Shown in pieces: positions 21,801 to 33,800 of a stretch of 64,000 bases of DNA. The stretch's first letter is position 1; every line of letters starts with the position of its first letter. Source of the stretch: Amphibalanus amphitrite (taxonomy: Eukaryota; Arthropoda; Thecostraca; Balanomorpha; Balanidae); the NCBI RefSeq assembly GCF_019059575.1, contig NW_024881599.1:248001-312000 (forward strand), in the 5' to 3' direction. Below the pieces are notes generated by a model that saw nothing but the letters and a program-made list of their open reading frames with translations, did not search any database and was not told the origin of the DNA. A program made the translations under genes and the position numbers.

Positions 21801-24800
21801 GAACTGAAAAAGTGCCACTAAATATTGTCCGATTTTCAAAATTTTGGCACCAAAATGTAGCGCGTGCAAAGTTCTAGCCGCACATCGAAAACCATTTTCA
21901 TCAAGGTCAAACTTCAAGGTCAAATTCAAGGTCAAAGGACGGGGAACTGAAAAAGTGCCACTAAATATTGTCCGATTTTCAAAATTTTGGCACCAAAATG
22001 TAGCGCGTGCAAAGTTCTAGCCGCACATCCAAAACCATTTTCATCAAGGTCAAACTTCAAGGTCAAATTCAAGGTCAAAGGACGGGGAACTGAAAAAGTG
22101 CCACTAAATATTGTCCGATTTTCAAAATTTTGGCACCAAAATGTAGCGCGTGCAAAGTTCTAGCCGCACATCCAAAACCATTTTCATCAAGGTCAAACTT
22201 CAAGGTCAAATTCAAGGTCAAAGGACGGGGAACTGAAAAAGTGCCACTAAATATTGTCCGATTTTCAAAATTTTGGCACCAAAATGTAGCGCGTGCAAAG
22301 TTCTAGCCGCACATCGAAAACCATTTTCATCAAGGTCAAACGTCAAGGTCAAATTCAAGGTCAAAGGACGGGGAACCTTAAAAATGCTACGTCACCAGCA
22401 ACTTTTCCAGCGACGAGCACCGATTTTAGCCAAAACCTCGTCCAAGGTCAATTGGACCATGAGGATCACGAAAATCGAACCTATTCACCCCTAAACCTTG
22501 ACCTTCAAGGTCAAATTCAAGGTCAAAGGACGGGGAACTGAAAAAGTGCCACTAAATATTGTCCGATTTTCAAAATTTTGGCACCAAAATGTAGCTCGTG
22601 CAAAGTTCTAGCCGCACATCCAAAACCATTTTCATCAAGGTCAAACTTCAAGGTCAAATTCAAGGTCAAAGGACGGGCAACTGAAAAAGTGCCACTAAAT
22701 ATTGTCCGATTTTCAAAATTTTGGCACCAAAATGTAGCGCGTGCAAAGTTCTAGCCGCACATCGAAAACCATTTTCATCAAGGTCAAACGTCAAGGTCAA
22801 ATTCAAGGTCAAAGGACGGGGAACCTTAAAAATGCTACGTCACCAGCGACTTTTCCAGCGACGAGCACCGATTTTAGCCAAAACCTCGTCCAAGGTCAAT
22901 TGGACCATGAGGATCACGAAAATCGAACCCATTCACCCATAAACCTTGACCTTCAAGGTCAAATTCAAGGTCAAAGGACGGGGAACTGAAAAAGTGCCAC
23001 TAAATATTGTCCGATTTTCAAAATTTTGGCACCAAAATGTAGCGCGTGCAAAGTTCTAGCCGCACATCGAAAACAATTTTCATCAAGGTCAAACTTCAAG
23101 GTCAAATTCAAGGTCAAAGGACGGGGAACTGAAAAAGTGCCACTAAATATTGTCCGATTTTCAAAATTTTGGCACCAAAATGTAGCGCGTGCAAAGTTCT
23201 AGCCGCACATCGAAAACCATTTTCATCAAGGTCAAACTTCAAGGTCAAATTCAAGGTCAAAGGACGGGGAACTGAAAAAGTGCCACTAAATATTGTCCGA
23301 TTTTCAAAATTTTGGCACCAAAATGTAGCGCGTGCAAAGTTCTAGCCGCACATCGAAAACCATTTTCATCAAGGTCAAACTTCAAGGTCAAATTCAAGGT
23401 CAAAGGACGGGGAACTGAAAAAGTGCCACTAAATATTGTCCGATTTTCAAAATTTTGGCACCAAAATGTAGCGCGTGCAAAGTTCTAGCCGCACATCCAA
23501 AACCATTTTCATCAAGGTCAAACTTCAAGGTCAAATTCAAGGTCAAAGGACGGGGAACTGAAAAAGTGCCACTAAATATTGTCCGATTTTCAAAATTTTG
23601 GCACCAAAATGTAGCGCGTGCAAAGTTCTAGCCGCACATCGAAAACCATTTTCATCAAGGTCAAACTTCAAGGTCAAATTCAAGGTCAAAGGACGGGGAA
23701 CTGAAAAAGTGCCACTAAATATTGTCCGATTTTCAAAATTTTGGCACCAAAATGTAGCGCGTGCAAAGTTCTAGCCGCACATCGAAAACCATTTTCATCA
23801 AGGTCAAACTTCAAGGTCAAATTCAAGGTCAAAGGACGGGGAACTAAAAAAGTGCCACTAAATATTGTCCGATTTTCAAAATTTTGGCACCAAAATGTAG
23901 CGCGTGCAAAGTTCTAGCCGCACATCGAAAACCATTTTCATCAAGGTCAAACTTCAAGGTCAAATTCAAGGTCAAAGGACGGGGAACTGAAAAAGTGCCA
24001 CTAAATATTAACCGATTTTCAAAATTTTGGCACCAAAATGTAGCGCGTGCAAAGTTCTAGCCGCACATCGAAAACCATTTTCATCAAGGTCAAACTTCAA
24101 GGTCAAATTCAAGGTCAAAGGACGGGGAACTGAAAAAGTGCCACTAAATATTGTCCGATTTTCAAAATTTTGGCACCAAAATGTAGCGCGTGCAAAGTTC
24201 TAGCCGCACATCCAAAACCATTTTCATCAAGGTCAAACTTCAAGGTCAAATTCAAGGTCAAAGGACGGGGAACTGAAAAAGTGCCACTAAATATTGTCCG
24301 ATTTGCAAAATTTTGGCACCAAAATGTAGCGCGTGCAAAGTTCTAGCCGCACATCCAAAACCATTTTCATCAAGGTCAAACTTCAAGGTCAAATTCAAGG
24401 TCAAAGGACGGGGAACTGAAAAAGTGCCACTAAATATTGTCCGATTTTCAAAATTTTGGCACCAAAATGTAGCGCGTGCAAAGTTCTAGCCGCACATCGA
24501 AAACCATTTTCATCAAGGTCAAACTTCAAGGTCAAATTCAAGGTCAAAGGACGGGGAACTGAAAAAGTGCCACTAAATATTGTCCGATTTTCAAAATTTT
24601 GGCACCAAAATGTAGCGCGTGCAAAGTTCTAGCCGCACATCGAAAACCATTTTCATCAAGGTCAAACTTCAAGGTCAAATTCAAGGTCAAAGGACGGGGA
24701 ACTGAAAAAGTGCCACTAAATATTGTCCGATTTTCAAAATTTTGGCACCAAAATGTAGCGCGTGCAAAGTTCTAGCCGCACATCGAAAACCATTTTCATC

Positions 24801-27800
24801 AAGGTCAAACTTCAAGGTCAAATTCAAGGTCAAAGGACGGGGAACTGAAAAAGTGCCACTAAATATTGTCCGATTTTCAAAATTTTGGCACCAAAATGTA
24901 GCGCGTGCAAAGTTCTAGCCGCACATCCAAAACCATTTTCATCAAGGTCAAACTTCAAGGTCAAATTCAAGGTCAAAGGACGGGGAACTGAAAAAGTGCC
25001 ACTAAATATTGTCCGATTTTCAAAATTTTGGCACCAAAATGTAGCGCGTGCAAAGTTCTAGCCGCACATCGAAAACCATTTTCATCAAGGTCAAACTTTA
25101 AGGTCAAATTCAAGGTCAAAGGACGGGGAACTGAAAAAGTGCCACTAAATATTGTCCGATTTTCAAAATTTTGGCACCAAAATGTAGCGCGTGCAAAGTT
25201 CTAGCCGCACATCGAAAACCATTTTCATCAAGGTCAAACTTCAAGGTCAAATTCAAGGTCAAAGGACGGGGAACTGAAAAAGTGCCACTAAATATTGTCC
25301 GATTTTCAAAATTTTGGCACCAAAATGTAGCGCGTGCAAAGTTCTAGCCGCACATCGAAAACCATTTTCATCAAGGTCAAACTTCAAGGTCAAATTCAAG
25401 GTCAAAGGACGGGGAACTAAAAAAGTGCCACTAAATATTGTCCGATTTTCAAAATTTTGGCACCAAAATGTAGCGCGTGCAAAGTTCTAGCCGCACATCG
25501 AAAACCATTTTCATCAAGGTCAAACTTCAAGGTCAAATTCAAGGTCAAAGGACGGGGAACTGAAAAAGTGCCACTAAATATTGTCCGATTTTCAAGATTT
25601 TGGCACCAAAATGTAGCGCGTGCAAAGTTCTAGCCGCACATCGAAAACCATTTTCATCAAGGTCAAACTTCAAGGTCAAATTCAAGGTCAAAGGACGGGG
25701 AACTGAAAAAGTGCCACTAAATATTGTCCGATTTTCAAAATTTTGGCACCAAAATGTAGCGCGTGCAAAGTTCTAGCCGCACATCGAAAACCATTTTCAT
25801 CAAGGTCAAACGTCAAGGTCAAATTCAAGGTCAAAGGACGGGGAACCTTAAAAATGCTACGTCACCAGCGACTTTTCCAGCGACGAGCACCGATTTTAGC
25901 CAAAACCTCGTCCAAGGTCAATTGGACCATGAGGATCACGAAAATCGAACCTATTCACCCCTAAACCTTGACCTTCAAGGTCAAATTCAAGGTCAAAGGA
26001 CGGGGAACTGAAAAAGTGCCACTAAATATTGTCTGATTTTCAAAATTTTGGCACCAAAATGTAGCGCGTGCAAAGTTCTAGCCGCACATCGAAAACCATT
26101 TTCATCAAGGTCAAACTTCAAGGTCAAATTCAAGGTCAAAGGACGGGGAACTGAAAAAGTGCCACTAAATATTGTCCGATTTTCAAAATTTTGGCACCAA
26201 AATGTAGCGCGTGCAAAGTTCTAGCCGCACATCGAAAACCATTTTCATCAAGGTCAAACTTCAAGGTCAAATTCAAGGTCAAAGGACGGGGAACTGAAAA
26301 AGTGCCACTAAATATTGTCCGATTTTCAAAATTTTGGCACCAAAATGTAGCGCGTGCAAAGTTCTAGCCGCACATCGAAAACTATTTTCATCAAGGTCAA
26401 ACTTCAAGGTCAAATTCAAGGTCAAAGGACGGGGAACCTTAAAAATGCTACGTCACCAGCGACTTTTCCAGCGACGAGCACCGATTTTAGCCAAAACCTC
26501 GTCCAAGGTCAATTGGACCATGAGGATCACGAAAATCGAAACCATTCACCCCTAAACCTTGACCTTCAAGGTCAAATTCAAGGTCAAAGGACGGGGAACT
26601 GAAAAAGTGCCACTAAATATTGTCCGATTTTCAAAATTTTGGCACCAAAATGTAGCGCGTGCAAATTTCTAGCCGCATATCGAAAACCATTTTCATCAAG
26701 GTCAAACTTCAAGGTCAAATTCAAGGTCAAAGGACGGGGAACTGAAAAAGTGCCACTAAATATTGTCCGATCTTCACAATTTTGGCACCAAAATGTAGCG
26801 CGTGCAAAGTTCTAGCCGCTCATCGAAAACCATTTTCATCAAGGTCAATTTTCAAGGTCAAATTCAAGGTCAAAGGACGGGGAACTGAAAAAGTGCCATT
26901 TAATATTGTCCGATTTTTTTAGGTTAGGCTAGGTTAGGTTAGATTAGGTTTCCTTATCCCCGGTAGGCATAATCAGTAGGTTAGGTTTGGTTAGGTTAGG
27001 TTAGGTTATGTTCCCTTGTCCCCGGTAGGCAAAAATCAGTAGGTTAAGTTAGGTTAGGTAAGGTTAGGTCAGGTTAGGGATAGGCAAAAATCAGTAAGTT
27101 AGGTTAGGTTAGATTAGGTTAGGTTAAGTTGGTTTTGGATGTTGCGTGCCTTGGATGTCGTGGTCGTGGACGTTGTGGTTTTGGAGGTTACGTTCTTTGG
27201 ATGTTGCTTCCTTGGATGTTGCGTTTTTTTGGATGATACGATTTTGGACGTTGCGGTTTTTGATGCTTCGGTTTTGGACTTTGTGAATGCCCCCTATAAA
27301 CCCGATTTTGGACGTATTTTGGACGCTGCGTACTTTGGACGCTGCGGTTTTGGATGTTGCGTACTTTGGGTGCTGCGGTTTTGGACGCTTTGATACGGAC
27401 CCGCTGGTGGCAACGCGCAGTATTTTTGCGTCGCGCGGGAAGACTGGACGTGATCGATGGTGATTGGTGATAGACCGCTCATTTTCGAGATTTTCGAGAA
27501 TTGGTCTCCCAGTCAGGTTTCCCAATGTTTTGGGCGTCCTGGGTCCCATCTAATCGTCCAACTGGGCACCTCAGGTAACTAGCGCAGGCGTCACAGAGAT
27601 GACCGAGTCGGCTTCGGTGGTGTAAACAGTCAAGGTAGGTGTATTGTAAGTTTATGGACATGGGTATGGAAGCATTGCTGAATAAAATGACGTCATTGGA
27701 ATATGAAAGTTTCGAACGTGTCATGTCCGTGAAATTAGCGTCAGCAACAGCAACGAATACAAATATACAGCGTCGGATTCAGAATCGCTTCAAAAACACG

Positions 27801-30800
27801 CTTAAGGTCATTTAGGGGACGGGGAGCACGAATATGACATTTATTTTGCCCTAGCTCCCCACCTTCATCCCTTAATCGGCCCTTAAAGGAAAGTGCGTGT
27901 CAAAAGTGCCTCAAGGGTTCGTTTGATCGCCAAAATAAGGGCGGCAATCGATTCCTCGGGTCAATATCTAGCCGCAGCGTGGGGTTCCAGATGTGTGCAT
28001 CGTACCCCTTACCCCTTAATCGGCCCTTAAAGGAAGGGGCGCGTCGAAAGTGCCTCAAGGGTTCGCCTGATCACCAAAATAAGGGCGGCAATCGATTCCT
28101 CGGGTCAATATCTGGCCGCAACCTCGGGTTCCAGATGTGTGCATCTTACCCCTTACCCCTTAATCGGCCCTTAAAGGAAAGTTTGCGTCAAAAGTGCCTC
28201 AAGGGTTCGTCTGATCGCCAAAATAAGGGCGGCAATCGATTCCTCGGGTCAACATCTAGCCGCAGCCTTGGGTTCCAGATGTGTGCATCTTACCCCTTAA
28301 TCGGCCCTTAAAGGAAGGGGCGCGTCAAAAGTGCCTCAAGGATTCGTCTCATCGCCAAAATAAGGGCGGCAATCGATCCCTCGGGTCAATATCTAGCCGC
28401 AGCCTGGGGTTCTAGATGTGTGCATCTTACCTCTTACCCCTTAATCGGCCCTTAAAGGAAGGGGCGCGTCAAAAGTGCCTCAAGGGTTCACCTGATCGCA
28501 AAAATAAGGGTCGCACTCGATTCTTCGAATCAATATCTAGCCGCAGCCTCGGGTTCCAGACGTGTGCATCTTACCCCTTACCCCTTAATCGGCCCTTAAA
28601 GGAAAGTTTGCGTCAAAAGTGCCTCAAGGGTTCGTCTGATCGCCAAAATAAGGGCGGCAATCGATTCCTCGGGTCAATATCTAGCCGCAGCCTTGGGTTC
28701 CAGATGTGTGCATCTTACCCCTTACCCCTTAATCGGCCCTTAAAGGAAAGTTTGCGTCAAAAGTGCCTCAAGGGTTCCTCTGTTCCGTCCTTTGACCTTG
28801 AATTTGACCTTGAAGTTTGACCTTGATGAAAATGGTTTTCGATGTGCGGCTAGAACTTTGCACGCGCTACATTTTGGTGCCAAAATTTTGAAAATCGGAC
28901 AATATTTAGTGGCACTTTTTCAGTTCCCCGTCCTTTGACCTTGAATTTGACCTTGAAGTTTGACCTTGATGAAAATGGTTTTGGATGTGCGGCTAGAACT
29001 TTGCACGCGCTACATTTTGGTGCCAAAATTTTGAAAATCGGACAATATTTAGTGGCACTTTTTCAGTTCCCCGTCCTTTGACCTTGAATTTGACCTTGAA
29101 GTTTGACCTTGATGAAAATGGTTTTCGATGTGCAGCTAGAACTTTGCACGCGCTACATTTTGGTGCCAAAATTTTGAAAATCGGACAATATTTAGTGGCA
29201 CTTTTTCAGTTCCCCGTCCTTTGACCTTGAATTTGACCTTGAAGTTTGACCTTGATGAAAATGGTTTTCGATGTGCGGCTAGAACTTTGCACGCGCTACA
29301 TTTTGGTGCCAAAATTTTGAAAATCGGACAATATTTAGTGGCACTTTTTCAGTTCCCCGTCCTTTGACCTTGAATTTGACCTTGAAGTTTGACCTTGATG
29401 AAAATGGTTTTCGATGTGCGGCTAGAACTTTGCACGCGCTACATTTTGGTGCCAAAATTTTGAAAATCGGACAATATTTAGTGGCACTTTTTCAGTTCCC
29501 CGTCCTTTGACCTTGAATTTGACCTTGAAGGTCAAGGTTTATGGGTGAATGGGTTCGATTTTCGTGATCCTCATGGTCCAATTGACCTTGGACGAGGTTT
29601 TGGCTAAAATCGGTGCTCGTCGCTGGAAAAGTCGCTGGTGACGTAGCATTTTTAAGGTTCCCCGTCCTTTGACCTTGAATTTGACCTTGACGTTTGACCT
29701 TGATGAAAATGGTTTTCGATGTGCGGCTAGAACTTTGCACGCGCTACATTTTGGTGCCAAAATTTTGAAAATCGGACAATATTTAGTGGCACTTTTTCAG
29801 TTCCCCGTCCTTTGACCTTGAATTTGACCTTGAAGTTTGACCTTGATGAAAATGGGTTTCGATGTGCGGCTAGAACTTTGCACGCGCTACATTTTGGTGC
29901 CAAAATTTTGAAAATCGGACAATATTTAGTGGCACTTTTTCAGTTCCCCGTCCTTTGACCTTGAATTTGACCTTGAAGGTCAAGGTTTAGGGGTGAATAG
30001 GTTCGATTTTCGTGATCCTCATGGTCCAATTGACCTTGGACGAGGTTTTGGCTAAAATCGGTGCTCGTCGCTGGAAAAGTCGCTGGTGACGTAGCATTTT
30101 TAAGGTTCCCCGTCCTTTGACCTTGAATTTGACCTTGACGTTTGACCTTGATGAAAATGGTTTTCGATGTGCGGCTAGAACTTTGCACGCGCTACATTTT
30201 GGTGCCAAAATTTTGAAAATCGGACAATATTTAGTGGCACTTTTTCAGTTCCCCGTCCTTTGACCTTGAATTTGACCTTGAAGTTTGACCTTGATGAAAA
30301 TGGTTTTGGATGTGCGGCTAGAACTTTGCACGCGCTACATTTTGGTGCCAAAATTTTGAAAATCGGACAATATTTAGTGGCACTTTTTCAGTTCCCCGTC
30401 CTTTGACCTTGAATTTGACCTTGAAGTTTGACCTTGATGAAAATGGTTTTGGATGTGCGGCTAGAACTTTGCACGCGCTACATTTTGGTGCCAAAATTTT
30501 GAAAATCGGACAATATTTAGTGGCACTTTTTCAGTTCCCCGTCCTTTGACCTTGAATTTGACCTTGAAGTTTGACCTTGATGAAAATGGTTTTCGATGTG
30601 CGGCTAGAACTTTGCACGCGCTACATTTTGGTGCCAAAATTTTGAAAATCGGACAATATTTAGTGGCACTTTTTCAGTTCCCCGTCCTTTGACCTTGAAT
30701 TTGACCTTGAAGTTTGACCTTGATGAAAATGGTTTTCGATGTGCGGCTAGAACTTTGCACGCGCTACATTTTGGTGCCAAAATTTTGAAAATCGGACAAT

Positions 30801-33800
30801 ATTTAGTGGCACTTTTTTAGTTCCCCGTCCTTTGACCTTGAATTTGACCTTGAAGTTTGACCTTGATGAAAATGGTTTTCGATGTGCGGCTAGAACTTTG
30901 CACGCGCTACATTTTGGTGCCAAAATTTTGAAAATCGGACAATATTTAGTGGCACTTTTTCAGTTCCCCGTCCTTTGACCTTGAATTTGACCTTGAAGGT
31001 CAAGGTTTATGGGTGAATGGGTTCGATTTTCGTGATCCTCATGGTCCAATTGACCTTGGACGAGGTTTTGGCTAAAATCGGTGCTCGTCGCTGGAAAAGT
31101 CGCTGGCGACGTCGCCAACTTCACGGACATTAAAAGCGTACACATTCAAGTTCGAGGAGGCACGGTTAAATATAATCCGATCCGGATGAAACTTTGCATG
31201 TGATGTTTTTATGCTATATGGAACCATAAAATGAACTGCCTTTATGCTTTTTCAAAAAATCAGAAAATAACTGTCACCCTACCTATGAGACTATTTGAAA
31301 CGTTTCCATTTGCGCTGAAATGTGTGCATTACCTAATGACGCTTCATTCCTCATAAATCCATTGTAAAACTGTGTTCTGATCATTTGTCTAGGCATTGCA
31401 GCCGCCACATAGTCCCCATTTTCACCGGGCATCCTGACAAATTGACTGTCAATGGGTTTCCACCAACTGGTCTAACGCCGTCAATTGTTCGATTGTGGTC
31501 TGCAGCATGCCGCGTAATGCCTCACGAGCTATTCGCCATGTACGGCCTACGGGCGCACTTTATGTCAATACGATACACGCCTGAAGGTCAGCCAGTGTTG
31601 CATGCTGCTTGTTTTGTCCTGCTCTGTTCGGCACCCGACAAAAGGCCCCGGTGGCGCCGACCACGGGTCAATATGTGACGCCTAGGTCATCCTAGCAGAT
31701 CGATAATGATAAAGCGCCCAACTGGGAGCTGATAAAGTGCAGCCAAACTCTGGAGCATTCATCACGTGGAGACGGTTTGGAGACAGTCAGTCACCTGGCC
31801 CTGGCTCCTCAGTCCTCTGGTATTTAAAGGGTATTTCGAATGTTCATTGCATTACCAAGGCAACACCCACTAATATTATGTGATGAATAATGAAAATCAA
31901 GCTGTATGTTTCATGGCTTTAACCTAAACGTTCACTTCATAACGTATAAGATCGTTCGCGATCTTTCCTCAGCTCACGGCTACCAAGTCTGGTACCTACC
32001 TTGGAACCTGCGCTAATTAGCAGCGTCTTTTCTTTCATTCAGCCGACAGCCGAGGACGCTGCTAATTGCGGAAAATGCACGCACGGTGCCGGGGGGGGGG
32101 AGGGGGGTTGTCCCATGGACTGACGTTCGCAGCCGCCAGTCGGCCGACTAATTACCGGTTTCCCTGACAACTCGACAACTCACAGCGCCGCGACATCGCG
32201 TTACATCATTACATGTCAAACAGACTGTGTCACACGCCGCGACCAGTGCTGGCGGCGTGACAGAAATCAGCGCGATTATCGAGCCCGGAGACTCGGAAGG
32301 AGTGACACGGTCGCCGTGACGACGGTGACCGACTTCCAGGAAAAGGGATTCTGCGAAATATGAAATCGTCAAAATTTGAAAGCGAGTAGATATGCGAATA
32401 GACAGAAATATCGAGTCCATCAGGAATAATGATGCAATAATCATTTGACCAGCTACGTGTCTTGTCTAAGGCCTTATCTGAAACATTTGTATTTTGTAAT
32501 AATTTTTCTAACCTAATAAAATGATGTCAAAAGCTCAGACCGAATAGGCAAGAGTCCGAATTAGTGTTCGGGTGACCGGGCGTATTCTCGGATCGCCTGA
32601 TCAGATGGCCTGTCGAACCACCCACCGTTCTGACTTCTGAGCGAACGGATGAATCAAACACCAGATGCGGGAAGATGTAAAATGAATGATCCGCTGGACC
32701 GCTTGTACCTGCTGACGGCGACTGATGCCATTAAAAGGCCTGTTAATGAGCCGGATTTCAAGGTCTTCCATCCATCCCAATTAACCCGCGCCCCGTAGGG
32801 GGGGGGGCCGAAACGGCCCCTCCCTGTCCTTTTCGGTCGATATCTCCTAAACGGCTGGACATATCGCCACGAAACTTTCAGGACCCCTCCGGGCATCAAT
32901 TTTACACATTGTGACCAAAAATTTTTCCAGAGGCTATGATAGGTTGGCCACAAATGACGTCAGAGTGACGTCATGTTCTGTCATTTTCGACCGAAAAAAG
33001 ACCTTCGCGAGAAGACCTGTCAGGACTACAGCTTTGAAGATACAGAAAAATGATCAAGACATAAAAGGTGTAGAATTGACAGGGCTACAAAACTGCTATC
33101 TCGAATTTTTGAAATTTTTGAGTTTTGACCCCCAAAAATTAAAAAAGCATTTTTTTGGATATATTCACCGAAAAATCCAAAAAGTTTTTTGAGTTTCGAA
33201 AAAACCGGAATATATGTGATAGTGCCTACCGTCTTCTATCTACATACCAAATTTCAGATCGATACCTCGTTTTTTGGCCAAGTTATAGCGAAAAAACTGT
33301 TCAAAAATGATGACGTCAAATTTTCAAACTCAATTTTTGGCAATTCTAGAACTCGTAGAGCAAAACGAAGACCACCTTTAGACTCCCCGTGACGAGCTGC
33401 ATCGAATCGATACCCATTTTATGCAAAAATATCAACTTTGAAATTTGACCTAATTTGACCTGACCTTGACCTGACCTAAACAAAAACGTGACCTAGGCTG
33501 GCCCCAAAGGCTGCCTAACCCACATAATCGCATTTGTCATGTAAAATGGACCATAAAACATGTATCACACGACACATTCATATTGTGACCCCGGTGACCT
33601 GACCTCGCTGTGACCTGACCTGGTATCAGTGACCTCAGATAGCAAAGTATGTGTTTGACGAACAATGTACCATCGATGGCTTTCAATAAATTACCAATTT
33701 ACTCGCTTTCACAGCACATTTCTTGAATTGCCTGTGAACGGTGAAAATCTGACCTTTGACCTGACCTGTGACGTCATCGGTTTGACCTAGGTCAATGAAA

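Larger units (their letters stand above)
16167..31281. mobile_element. Giant 15.1-kb foldback transposon with satellite arms
   Basis: Both ends begin TAGGGTGACAGTTATTTTCT in inverted orientation and match over about 150 bp with only about five differences by eye. They are flanked by the 8-bp repeat CCTATGAG (16159-16166 and 31282-31289). Termini and duplication length fit hAT; P-superfamily foldback elements (Galileo type, 7-8 bp duplications) are an alternative. Inside, in order: left TIR, an inverted duplication with broken coding sequence (16308-18024), a forward 143-bp satellite array, a truncated TTAGG element, a single-copy stretch, a 144-bp satellite, an inverted 143-bp array and the right TIR. 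The arms beyond the TIRs are thus themselves inverted copies of one satellite. It occupies most of intron 3 of the ZC2HC1-family gene. No intact transposase is present. Confidence 0.85.

Noticed and set aside
19375..26602. Repeated 73- and 82-codon open frames (starting MAPKCSACKVL and MQSSSRTSK) as a gene family
   Set aside because: They recur exactly where the 162-bp spacer occurs in the 143-bp satellite, on both sides of the foldback, and simply translate the repeat.
27979..28820. Open frames with repeated MCASYPLPLNRPLKE as a repeat protein
   Set aside because: 144 is divisible by three, so the tandem satellite stays open in frame; there is no start context, splice signal or domain.
18025..31130. 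CRISPR-like array
   Set aside because: Units are 143 bp and fully repeated with no unique spacers, in an intron-bearing eukaryotic sequence.
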